Shown: piece after piece, positions 1-6,415 of the stretch
How positions within the stretch are numbered: position 1 is the stretch's first letter
Layout of the letters: each line of letters starts with the position of its first letter
Source: Ruminococcaceae bacterium UBA5391
GTDB lineage: Bacteria; Bacillota; Clostridia; Oscillospirales; Acutalibacteraceae
Assembly: GCA_002410755.1 (NCBI GenBank)
Contig: DHOL01000017.1
Span: 7,733 to 15,117 of the forward strand
Length of the DNA: 7,385 nt
Direction: 5' to 3'
Notes under the pieces: model-generated
Seen by the model: the letters and a program-made list of their open reading frames with translations, nothing else
Databases searched by the model: none
Told to the model about the DNA's origin: nothing
Position numbers and translations under genes: made by a program

Positions 1-148
1 CGGTCAGTTCCATCCGGTTATTGGTTGTCTGTGGTTCTCCGCCACTCAGTTCCAGTTCATGCTCGCCGTACCGGAGGATTGCTCCCCAACCGCCCGGCCC
101 TGGATTCCCGCTGCAGGCGCCATCCGTGAAAATTTCGACTTTTTTCAT
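1..148 (-). CDS. rnhA: Ribonuclease HI, N-terminal part (runs off left edge)
   Basis: This enzyme cleaves the RNA strand of RNA/DNA hybrids in the cytoplasm and helps remove R-loops and primers. Reading the minus strand from an ATG at 148-146 gives 49 residues beginning [20 protein letters not shown] and ending TTNNRMELT. These match the start of E. coli-type RNase HI. D9 (in FTDG) and E47 (in NNRMEL) correspond to the first two residues of the family's D-E-D-D metal site; the other two would lie beyond the window. The full protein is normally about 150 residues, so roughly a third is visible. The start is supported by the family's usual N-terminus, by a purine-rich AGGGAG about 11 bases upstream, and by a promoter at 179-207. 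It is transcribed away from the rnj operon. Identification is firm; only the rest of the gene is unseen. Confidence 0.95.
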   Translation of the reverse strand, partial: MKKVEIFTDGACSGNPGPGGWGAILRYGEHELELSGGEPQTTNNRMELT

Positions 149-178
149 AGCCTTTCTCTCTCCCTCTAGTCTTGCCTC

Positions 179-207
179 ATTATACCATGTCAGTTGGATG
201 GAAACAA
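179..207 (-). promoter_or_regulatory. Predicted extended -10 promoter for rnhA
   Basis: On the minus strand, TTGTTT (207-202) is followed after exactly 17 bases by a consensus TATAAT (184-179). The -10 box is preceded by TGG, giving an extended -10 (TGnTATAAT). Transcription would begin near 172, leaving a short leader of about 24 bases before the rnhA ATG. The box match and spacing are seen directly; activity is inferred. Confidence 0.7.
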
Positions 208-278
208 ATCGATTCCGGGTAGAAGCATGTTTATGTACACAGAAATAGGGTAAGACTATGGATGAATAAACTCCTGCC

Positions 279-307
279 TTGACAGGAAAATTGAATCATA
301 GTAAAAT
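279..307 (+). promoter_or_regulatory. Predicted sigma-A-type promoter for the rnj operon
   Basis: A perfect -35 box TTGACA (279-284) lies 17 bases ahead of TAAAAT (302-307), one mismatch from the consensus -10. Transcription would begin near 314. It is the best promoter-like sequence I see upstream of the five-gene block and is probably its main promoter. An AT-rich stretch just downstream (311-318) could provide an overlapping -10 but has no good -35 at the right distance. Confidence 0.75.
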
Positions 308-313
308 ACTTAT

Positions 314-481
314 ATTATCTATGCCCAGTTTTGAACTATGACAAATCTGAATCAGGCAGTTTACTTTTCGCATGGCCTTTTAGGCGGAAAGTATGTTGAT
401 AAATAAATTTAGGCGCCTTTTCCCCCGGCCCGTTGCCGGAAGAAGCAGAGAGGCAGCCGGAATTACAATGGAGGTTATTTT
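314..481 (+). promoter_or_regulatory. Long 5' leader of rnj with short inverted repeats
   Basis: The predicted start near 314 leaves about 168 untranslated bases before the rnj GTG. The stretch contains a GCCT-TTT-AGGC inverted repeat (375-385), a self-complementary AGGCGCCT (411-418), and a perfect 5-bp hairpin CCGGC (425-429) with GCCGG (435-439) around a 5-base loop. A second GCCGG at 456-460, close to the ribosome binding site, could compete for the same CCGGC. I recognise no known riboswitch class here. Leader-mediated control of rnj is an inference. The start site and therefore the leader length depend on the promoter prediction. Confidence 0.4.
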
Positions 482-491
482 GTGTCAGTAA
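393..491 (+). other. Possible 32-codon upstream ORF overlapping the rnj start
   Basis: An ATG at 393 opens a 32-codon frame, beginning MLINKFRRLF, that ends at TAA 489-491, seven bases inside rnj and in a different frame. Upstream there is only a weak Shine-Dalgarno-like GGCGG (383-387), five bases before the ATG. The peptide is basic and resembles nothing I know. It could be a leader peptide that affects rnj translation, or simply chance. Because the rnj GTG already has its own strong GGAGG, I treat this as speculative. Confidence 0.2.
470..474 (+). promoter_or_regulatory. Ribosome binding site fixing the rnj GTG start
   Basis: GGAGG lies seven bases before the GTG at 482. This decides the start in favour of the long form of RNase J: the internal ATG at codon 106 (position 797) has no Shine-Dalgarno-like sequence ahead of it. 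Confidence 0.85.
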
Positions 492-2533
492 AAAAACAAA
501 ATAGTTTGGAAAACCGCAACGGTGCCGCACCAAGAACAGAAGCAGGAGCCGGTGGTATCAATACGGCGCTTTATGGAAAAGTAGAGGTGCCAAAACGCCG
601 CAGCAACCAGCCGCACGCCAAATTGCACCGTCAGGGTGGGGTGTCTCCCCAAGGGCAGACGCCTTCGGAAAAGCCTCCGGTGCCGCAAAAGCGTCAGCCC
701 CGTAGAAGACGTCAGCCTGCTAGCCTTGCTGTAGCTTCAAAAGCCCCGGCAGTTGCTGCTGAAGTGTTGCCAGCCGCATCATCGGTGCCTGCATCGATGA
801 GGGCTACAGAGCCGCTGCACCGGCGGGTTCCACGGAAAAAGCAGGGGGAACGCAGGCTAGGGAAAACTTCCCCCAAGCCCCCAATCCGTGTTTATTTTCT
901 TGGCGGCCTCAATGAAATCGGAAAAAACTTTACGGTCTTTGAGTGCTTGGATGATATGATTATTGTCGACTGTGGCATGTCTTTCCCGGATGATGATATG
1001 CTTGGCGTCGACATGGTGATTCCAGATTTTACGTTTGTTGAGCGCAACGCAGACAAAATCCGCGGTATCGTTCTAACGCATGGGCATGAAGACCATATTG
1101 GCGCGCTTCCGTATCTGCTTAAAAAATGTAATTTTCCGGTTTATGGGACAAAGTTTACACTGGCCCTTGTAGACAATAAGCTGAAGGAGCATGGGCTCTA
1201 CGGCAAAATACGGGAAGTCATTGTAAAGCCTGGCGAACATATCCGCCTTGGCTGTATGGATGTGGAATTCATCCATGTCAACCATTCTGTTCCAGATGCC
1301 GTTGCGATTGCCATCCATTCACCAGCGGGTACGCTTGTGCATACAGGTGATTTTAAAATTGACTGTACGCCAGCCCTCGGCGAAATGATTGATTTGCCGC
1401 GCTTTGGTGAACTTGGCAAAGAAGGAGTCCTTGCCATGTTCTGCGACTCGACAAATGCAGAGCGTGAAGGCTACACAAAGTCGGAAACCATTGTCGATAA
1501 TTCGTTCGATATGCTGTTTCGCCGGGCAGAGAACAGCCGTATCATTATTGCGACGTTCGCGTCCAACGTGAGCCGCGTTCAGCAGATTATCAACTGCGCC
1601 GTCAAATTCGGCCGCAAGGTGGCGCTTTCTGGACGGAGCATGGTTAATGTCATGACGATTGGCGTTGAAATGGGGTATCTTAGCATCCCCAAAGGCGTTT
1701 TGATTGACATTGAAGAGATTAACCGTTACCCGAAAAATAAGATTGTGCTTGTGACAACAGGGAGTCAGGGGGAGCCAATGAGCGCTCTAACACGCATGGC
1801 TTTTGCTGATCACCGTCAGGTGGAAGTCGGCCCCGGTGATTTCATCATCATTTCTGCACGTCCAATTCCAGGCAATGAGAAGACGATTGGCAACGTGATT
1901 GATGAACTGATGAAACGCGGCTGTGAAGTTGTGTATGAATCCATGTATGATGTCCATGTTTCCGGACATGCCTGCCGGGAAGAAATTAAACTGCTCCAGG
2001 CTTTGGTAAAGCCGAAATACTTTATTCCGGTTCACGGGGAACAGAAGCATCTCCGTAAGAATGCGAAGATTGCCTTTGAACTCGGCATGGACCCGAAAAA
2101 CGTTTTTATTGGTGATAACGGCAATGCTCTGGAACTACATGAGGACTACATGAAACAGCTTCCATCTGTGCCGGCGGGCCGTGTTTTTGTGGATGGGATT
2201 GGCGTTGGCGATGTTGGCAGTATTGTCCTGCGTGACCGTAAGCATCTTGCGGAAGATGGGCTGATTATTGCCGTATGTACAATTTCTTCGGATGACGGCC
2301 ATGTGATTGCCGGCCCGGATGTCGTTTCACGCGGCTTTGTTTACGTCCGGGAGTCTGAACCACTTTTGGAGGAGGCACGCAAACTTGTTTCTCAGATTTT
2401 GGAAGAATGTGCGGGCAAAAACATTCACGACTGGGGAACGCTCAAGACAAAGATCAAGGATGAGTTGTCTCGCCTGATGTACGACAGGACGCGCCGTAGC
2501 CCGATGATTCTACCAATCATTATGGAAGTTTAA
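482..2533 (+). CDS. rnj: Ribonuclease J with long basic N-terminal extension
   Basis: RNase J is a cytoplasmic metallo-beta-lactamase/beta-CASP ribonuclease with 5'-3' exonuclease and endonuclease activity, central to mRNA decay and RNA maturation in Firmicutes. The conserved body starts near residue 136 (RVYFLGGLNEIGKN). The zinc motif HGHEDH is at 200-205 (H200, H202, D204, H205). Further metal ligands are H268 (NHSVPD), D290 (HTGDFK) and H518 (VHGE), and the beta-CASP region spans about 340-490 with SGHACREE at 494-501. The C-terminal domain ends RRSPMILPIIMEV, nearly identical to the end of B. subtilis RNase J1. At 683 residues it is about 130 longer than J1 (555). The excess is residues 1-134, a Pro/Ala-rich, probably disordered tail with 28 Lys/Arg against 7 acidic residues, including RRRR at 74-77. 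Start is GTG with a GGAGG site. It is first in the operon, 43 bases before gdpP. Only one RNase J is visible here, so rnjA versus rnjB cannot be assigned. Confidence 0.96.
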   Translation: MSVKKQNSLENRNGAAPRTEAGAGGINTALYGKVEVPKRRSNQPHAKLHRQGGVSPQGQTPSEKPPVPQKRQPRRRRQPASLAVASKAPAVAAEVLPAASSVPASMRATEPLHRRVPRKKQGERRLGKTSPKPPIRVYFLGGLNEIGKNFTVFECLDDMIIVDCGMSFPDDDMLGVDMVIPDFTFVERNADKIRGIVLTHGHEDHIGALPYLLKKCNFPVYGTKFTLALVDNKLKEHGLYGKIREVIVKPGEHIRLGCMDVEFIHVNHSVPDAVAIAIHSPAGTLVHTGDFKIDCTPALGEMIDLPRFGELGKEGVLAMFCDSTNAEREGYTKSETIVDNSFDMLFRRAENSRIIIATFASNVSRVQQIINCAVKFGRKVALSGRSMVNVMTIGVEMGYLSIPKGVLIDIEEINRYPKNKIVLVTTGSQGEPMSALTRMAFADHRQVEVGPGDFIIISARPIPGNEKTIGNVIDELMKRGCEVVYESMYDVHVSGHACREEIKLLQALVKPKYFIPVHGEQKHLRKNAKIAFELGMDPKNVFIGDNGNALELHEDYMKQLPSVPAGRVFVDGIGVGDVGSIVLRDRKHLAEDGLIIAVCTISSDDGHVIAGPDVVSRGFVYVRESEPLLEEARKLVSQILEECAGKNIHDWGTLKTKIKDELSRLMYDRTRRSPMILPIIMEV

Positions 2534-2553
2534 CGGACACCGTTCTAATTTTT
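2532..2553 (+). terminator. Weak hairpin plus T-run after rnj (possible attenuator)
   Basis: AACGG (2532-2536) and CCGTT (2540-2544) form a perfect 5-bp stem with a 3-base loop, followed four bases later by TTTTT (2549-2553). The stem is short, only partly GC, and begins inside the rnj stop codon. It is weaker than a typical intrinsic terminator and may at most reduce read-through or mark an RNA 3' end between rnj and gdpP. Confidence 0.25.
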
Positions 2554-2576
2554 GCCCACTTTGAGGAGATACTGAA

Positions 2577-4544
2577 GTGAAAAAGAGAGTCTGGGCATCT
2601 TCGCCTGTGTTTTTCGCTACTGCGGCTGTCATGTTTGCCATGGCATGTGCCAGTTGGTTCTGGAACCATACGGTATTTCTTGTTGAGATTACAGCGGCAG
2701 CGGCAGCATTTGTCGCTGCGGCCGCTTCGGTCACGCGGTTCCATTCTTATGTTCAAACCGCTGTAGCAAGTGCTCAAACAGTGCTTTCTGGGAATCAGTA
2801 CCAGAACTTGGAAAGCTTCTCCCTTCCAGTTGTCCTGGTTGGTGAAGGGAACGATGTGATCTGGGCTAACAGCGCATTTCAGAAGGTTGTCTGTGAAAAG
2901 AACAGATGTTTCGGTGAGGATATCCGGAAATTTATTTACCCGAAAACGGTGGAACAGATTCTGAAGTCGTGTGGTACTAATGTTTCTATTGACCACAGAC
3001 AGTTCATGGTTTATGGCACATCGACAGATACTGTCAGTATTCTGTATTTTGTGGATGTCACAGATTACCGGGAACTGGAACTTGAATACCGGGAAACAAG
3101 ACCAGCTGTTGCCCTTGCCTATTTTGACAACCGCGAAGAGCTGGCACGCTGCACCAGCAGCAGTGAAGATACCCGTGTCGCTTCACAGGTGGAAGAAACG
3201 CTGATCCAGTGGGCACAGGGCAACATGGGTGGTTTTCTAAAAAAGCTCTCAAGCGGCCGCTTTATTATTTTTACCGATGAGCGTCATGTCCGCAAGGAGA
3301 TGGAACGGCGTTTTCCAATTCTTGACTCAATCCGTTCCATCCGGGCGGGTGACCATCTGACTGCAACGGTATCCGTTGGCATCGCCCGCGGTGCTGCATC
3401 CCTGAAAGATGCGGAAGAATGGTCCCGGAGTGCACTGGACATGGCCCTTGGCCGCGGTGGCGATCAGGTTGCCGTAAAGCAGGAGAACGATACATATGAG
3501 TTCTTCGGCGGGCTTTCCAAAGGAGTCGAGCGGCACGATAAAGTACGTACCCGTGTCTTTGCCGCAACAATTTCCGACGATATTAAGCAGAGCGACCTTG
3601 TGCTGATTATGGGACATAAATATTCTGACTTGGACTGCATGGGTGCTTCCATTGGCATGTGGAATGTTGCCACGAAAAGCCTGGGCCGTCCGGCATATAT
3701 CGTTGTAGATCGCTCGCAGAGTCTTGCGTTGCCGCTTGTTAACATGCTTCAGGGAAAATATCCGGGGAAAAGGATTTTTATTACGCCTCAGGAAGCCCTT
3801 ACAAAACTTCCGGCAAAAACTCTCCTAATTATTCTTGACACTCACTCGCCGGAATTCGTGGAAAACCAGGAACTGCTGGAAGCTGTTCCGCATGTCGTCG
3901 TAATTGACCACCACCGTATGATGGTGCATCATATTGAAAATGCCCTTGTGTTTTACCATGAACCATTTGCAAGTTCCACTTCGGAGATGGTAACTGAACT
4001 TGTGCAGTATATTGGGGATCAGACGCTGACGGATGCCGAAGCGGAAGCCCTGCTTGCCGGCATTATGCTTGATACGAAGAGCTTTGTTCTGAAGACAGGT
4101 GTACGCACCTTTGAAGCGGCGGCTTACCTTCGCCGCAAGGGTGCGGATACTGTCCGCGTCAAGCGGCTGTTTTCGGACTCCATTGAGGCTTATAAGGCCA
4201 AATACCGTATTGTTTCAAATGCCAGGATGTACCGCAGTTTCGCGATTGCTTCCACCGACACGGAGTTCCCGGATATCCGGATTTCTGCGGCCCAGGCAGC
4301 AGACGAACTTCTTTCAATTCAGGGTGTGGATGCATCATTCGTCATTTATCCGGCAGGCGGTATTATCAATGTGTCAGCTCGTTCTCTCGGCGAAGTCAAT
4401 GTCCAGTTGATTATGGAGAAACTTGGCGGCGGAGGACACCTTACAATGGCGGGGGCCCAACTCTCCAATGTGACTATTGAGGAGGCTGAAAAGAAACTCC
4501 TTGCCGCAATTCAACAAATGCCGCCAATAACAAAGCAGTCCTAA
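2577..4544 (+). CDS. gdpP: Cyclic-di-AMP phosphodiesterase GdpP (YybT family)
   Basis: GdpP is a membrane-bound enzyme that hydrolyses c-di-AMP to pApA, controlling potassium/osmolyte balance and cell-wall stress tolerance. All family domains appear in order. Two membrane helices lie at about 8-26 and 33-53. A PAS-like domain spans about 82-163. A degenerate GGDEF domain covers about 175-302, with SSGRF at 225-229 in place of the catalytic motif. The DHH phosphodiesterase domain starts near 340, with H347, D351 and D353 ([11 protein letters not shown]), D421 (LDTH), D444-H445-H446 and D499 as metal ligands. A DHHA1 domain carries GGGGH at 617-621. At 655 residues it matches the family (about 659 in B. 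subtilis), and no key residue is missing. The start is GTG, eight bases after GAGGAG. It lies 43 bases after rnj and 26 before rplI; linkage to rplI and dnaB is standard in Firmicutes. The PAS domain binds heme in studied homologues, but that cannot be confirmed here. Confidence 0.96.
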   Translation: MKKRVWASSPVFFATAAVMFAMACASWFWNHTVFLVEITAAAAAFVAAAASVTRFHSYVQTAVASAQTVLSGNQYQNLESFSLPVVLVGEGNDVIWANSAFQKVVCEKNRCFGEDIRKFIYPKTVEQILKSCGTNVSIDHRQFMVYGTSTDTVSILYFVDVTDYRELELEYRETRPAVALAYFDNREELARCTSSSEDTRVASQVEETLIQWAQGNMGGFLKKLSSGRFIIFTDERHVRKEMERRFPILDSIRSIRAGDHLTATVSVGIARGAASLKDAEEWSRSALDMALGRGGDQVAVKQENDTYEFFGGLSKGVERHDKVRTRVFAATISDDIKQSDLVLIMGHKYSDLDCMGASIGMWNVATKSLGRPAYIVVDRSQSLALPLVNMLQGKYPGKRIFITPQEALTKLPAKTLLIILDTHSPEFVENQELLEAVPHVVVIDHHRMMVHHIENALVFYHEPFASSTSEMVTELVQYIGDQTLTDAEAEALLAGIMLDTKSFVLKTGVRTFEAAAYLRRKGADTVRVKRLFSDSIEAYKAKYRIVSNARMYRSFAIASTDTEFPDIRISAAQAADELLSIQGVDASFVIYPAGGIINVSARSLGEVNVQLIMEKLGGGGHLTMAGAQLSNVTIEEAEKKLLAAIQQMPPITKQS

Positions 4545-4570
4545 ATGGGACGGATTACAGGAGGTTAGCC

Positions 4571-5014
4571 ATGAAAGCAGTATTATTGCAGGATGTGAAA
4601 GGCACTGGAAAAAAGGGCGAACTTATCAATGTTAGCGACGGGTTCGGGAGGAACTACCTGTTTCCCCGCGGGCTTGCAAAGGAAGCAAATGCCCAGGTGA
4701 TAAATGAAATCAAAAATGCCGAAGAATCCAGAAAATACCACATCGCAAAGGAAACAGAAGAAGCACGCAAAGTAGCGGAATCCGTCAGCGGAAAGACACT
4801 AAAACTTACAGCAAAATCAGGGCAGGGCGGAAAACTGTTTGGTGCAGTTACCTCAAAAGAAGTTGCCGATGAGCTGAAGCGGTCTTTTCATGTTGATGTC
4901 GAGAAGAAAAAAATTGTCATGGACGACATCAAAGCTTACGGGACCTATGAATGTGAGCTGAAACTTTACAGTGGTGTTTCTACAAAAATCTATGTTTCGG
5001 TTGGCGAAGCATAA
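4571..5014 (+). CDS. rplI: 50S ribosomal protein L9
   Basis: L9 (bL9) binds 23S rRNA near the base of the L1 stalk and helps maintain reading-frame fidelity. The 147-residue product has the normal bacterial length. The N-terminal rRNA-binding domain begins [18 protein letters not shown] and carries the L9 signature across about 16-39 (V21, G24, RNYL 27-30, P32, G34, A36). A long, charged connecting helix spans about 41-75. The C-terminal domain follows from about residue 76, with the [14 protein letters not shown] segment at 86-99. GGAGG at 4560-4564 sits six bases before the ATG. The gene ends with two in-frame TAA codons (5012-5017), a common pattern in highly expressed genes. It sits 26 bases after gdpP and 33 bases before dnaB with no terminator, so it is probably co-transcribed with both. 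Confidence 0.98.
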   Translation: MKAVLLQDVKGTGKKGELINVSDGFGRNYLFPRGLAKEANAQVINEIKNAEESRKYHIAKETEEARKVAESVSGKTLKLTAKSGQGGKLFGAVTSKEVADELKRSFHVDVEKKKIVMDDIKAYGTYECELKLYSGVSTKIYVSVGEA

Positions 5015-5047
5015 TAAGTCCTTCCGAACATTGGAGGCGCAGCCAGA

Positions 5048-6415
5048 ATGAGCGATACCATTGCGGAAAGCTACAACGGACTGAACCTTCCGTTTAGTCC
5101 GGAGGCGGAACAGTCTGTCCTTGGTGCCGTTCTGCTGGATTCCACCTGCATGGACCGTGTTGCTGAAATCCTTCCGCGGCCCGACTATTTTTACATGACT
5201 TCCAACCGCCAGATTTATGCTGCAATGCTTCAGATGTTTACAGATGGGCGTCCGATCGACTTTGTAACACTGCTGGAATATCTCAAGCATTCTGAAGGCT
5301 TTGATGAAGCGGATGGAAAGACATATCTTCTACAGCTTGCGCAACTTGTGCCATCAATTTCCAATGTGGAGTCCTATGCAAATATTGTACGGGATAAATA
5401 TGACGTCCGCACGCTCATTATCACGGCACGTGGCATCATTGAAGAAGCAACAAACGGCGCAGCCGATGCGGCTACTCTGTTGGATTCGGCAGAGCAACGC
5501 ATCTTTGACATTCGCCGCGGGAAAAATATGCAGGGCCTCCAGAAAGTCGATGAAATCATTTTAGACGAGTATGACAGGCTGGACCGCCTCAATTCGCCTG
5601 ACGCCGACAAATATCGCGGTGTGCCAACCGGATTTAAGGAACTTGACGATACCATTACCGGCCTGAACCGCACGGATTTTATTCTCCTTGGGGCGCGCCC
5701 AGGCATGGGCAAGACAAGCTTTGCTTTAAATATTGCCCGGCATGCCGCTGTGACGGCAGGGAAGCGTGTCGCCTTTTTCTCGCTGGAAATGAGCAAGGAA
5801 CAGCTTGTTTCGCGCTTACTTTCGACTGAATCCCTTGTAGAAGGTACGAAACTCCGTACTGGAAAACTTAGTGAAGATGAATGGGTTCGCCTCATTGAAG
5901 CCGGGGATATTCTTTCAAAAGCGCAACTCTATTTTGATGATAACCCTTCCATCACGGTTCCGGAGATTAAGGCAAAGCTTCGCCGTTTACATGATGTTGA
6001 CCTTGTCATCATTGATTATTTGCAGTTAATGACATCCTCGATGCGCATTGAAAACCGTGTACAGGAAATTTCTCAGATTACGCGGAGCCTAAAAATTATG
6101 GCAAAGGAACTGAATGTTCCCGTCCTGACTCTTTCCCAGTTGGCACGTGACAGTGAAAAACGCACAAATCACAGGCCGGTTCTTTCCGACCTGCGCGATT
6201 CCGGTTCCATTGAGCAGGATGCCGATATTGTCCTTTTCCTTTACCGTGATGATTATTATCAGGATTCGGATCAGCAGAATGACAGCGGCGACCGCAACCA
6301 GAGCGAGTGTATCATTGCTAAAAACCGCCATGGTGAAACAAAGACGATTCCCCTCCACTGGCAGGGCGAATATATGCGCTTTACTACACAGGAGGTTATC
6401 CGCAATGAGGAATGA
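5048..6415 (+). CDS. dnaB: Replicative DNA helicase DnaB
   Basis: DnaB is the hexameric 5'-3' helicase at the replication fork (named DnaC in B. subtilis), loaded at the origin and working with the DnaG primase. The 455-residue product is full length. The N-terminal helical domain covers about 12-115 (PFSPEAEQSVLGAVLLD at 15-31). A linker leads to the RecA-like domain from about 190. Walker A is GARPGMGKTS (215-224) and the catalytic glutamate is E246 in FSLEMS. Walker B is LVIIDYLQLM (319-328, D323), SQLAR is at 363-367, and SGSIEQDADIV at 385-395. The K425-x-R427 pair in AKNRHG fits the arginine-finger region. No intein interrupts these motifs, although DnaB is a frequent intein host. The ATG follows GGAGG (5033-5037) by ten bases. 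Its last 11 bases overlap tilS, which suggests coupled translation. Confidence 0.98.
   Translation: MSDTIAESYNGLNLPFSPEAEQSVLGAVLLDSTCMDRVAEILPRPDYFYMTSNRQIYAAMLQMFTDGRPIDFVTLLEYLKHSEGFDEADGKTYLLQLAQLVPSISNVESYANIVRDKYDVRTLIITARGIIEEATNGAADAATLLDSAEQRIFDIRRGKNMQGLQKVDEIILDEYDRLDRLNSPDADKYRGVPTGFKELDDTITGLNRTDFILLGARPGMGKTSFALNIARHAAVTAGKRVAFFSLEMSKEQLVSRLLSTESLVEGTKLRTGKLSEDEWVRLIEAGDILSKAQLYFDDNPSITVPEIKAKLRRLHDVDLVIIDYLQLMTSSMRIENRVQEISQITRSLKIMAKELNVPVLTLSQLARDSEKRTNHRPVLSDLRDSGSIEQDADIVLFLYRDDYYQDSDQQNDSGDRNQSECIIAKNRHGETKTIPLHWQGEYMRFTTQEVIRNEE
6391..6395 (+). promoter_or_regulatory. Ribosome binding site for tilS inside dnaB
   Basis: GGAGG lies within the last dnaB codons, nine bases before the tilS ATG at 6405. 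It fixes that start and fits re-initiation by ribosomes finishing dnaB at 6413-6415. Confidence 0.75.

Noticed and set aside
21..248. 75-codon plus-strand frame at the left edge
   Set aside because: It runs antisense to the start of rnhA and through the rnhA promoter. The minus strand clearly encodes RNase HI.
331..359. Second promoter from TTGAAC at 331-336
   Set aside because: At a 17-base spacing the would-be -10 reads AGGCAG, which does not resemble TATAAT.
2679..2731. GCGGCAGCG-like repeat near the start of gdpP
   Set aside because: These are alanine codons of the second membrane helix (AAAAAF...AAAA), explained by protein composition rather than by a DNA repeat element.
2520..2996. 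158-codon minus-strand open frame
   Set aside because: Antisense to the end of rnj and the start of gdpP, both firmly identified; no ribosome site or domain supports it.
3456..3479. GGD in [10 protein letters not shown] of GdpP as an active GGDEF cyclase site
   Set aside because: The segment aligns with the C-terminal tail of GGDEF domains (the ALxxAKxxGRNxV region), not the catalytic loop. The catalytic position reads SSGRF, so no cyclase activity is expected.
5374..5895. 173-codon minus-strand open frame
   Set aside because: Antisense to the middle of dnaB, where the plus frame encodes the Walker A region. The product is Ser/Arg-rich without a recognisable domain.
5048..6415. Intein in DnaB
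   Set aside because: Walker A, Walker B and the C-terminal motifs are contiguous at normal spacing in a 455-residue protein; nothing is inserted.
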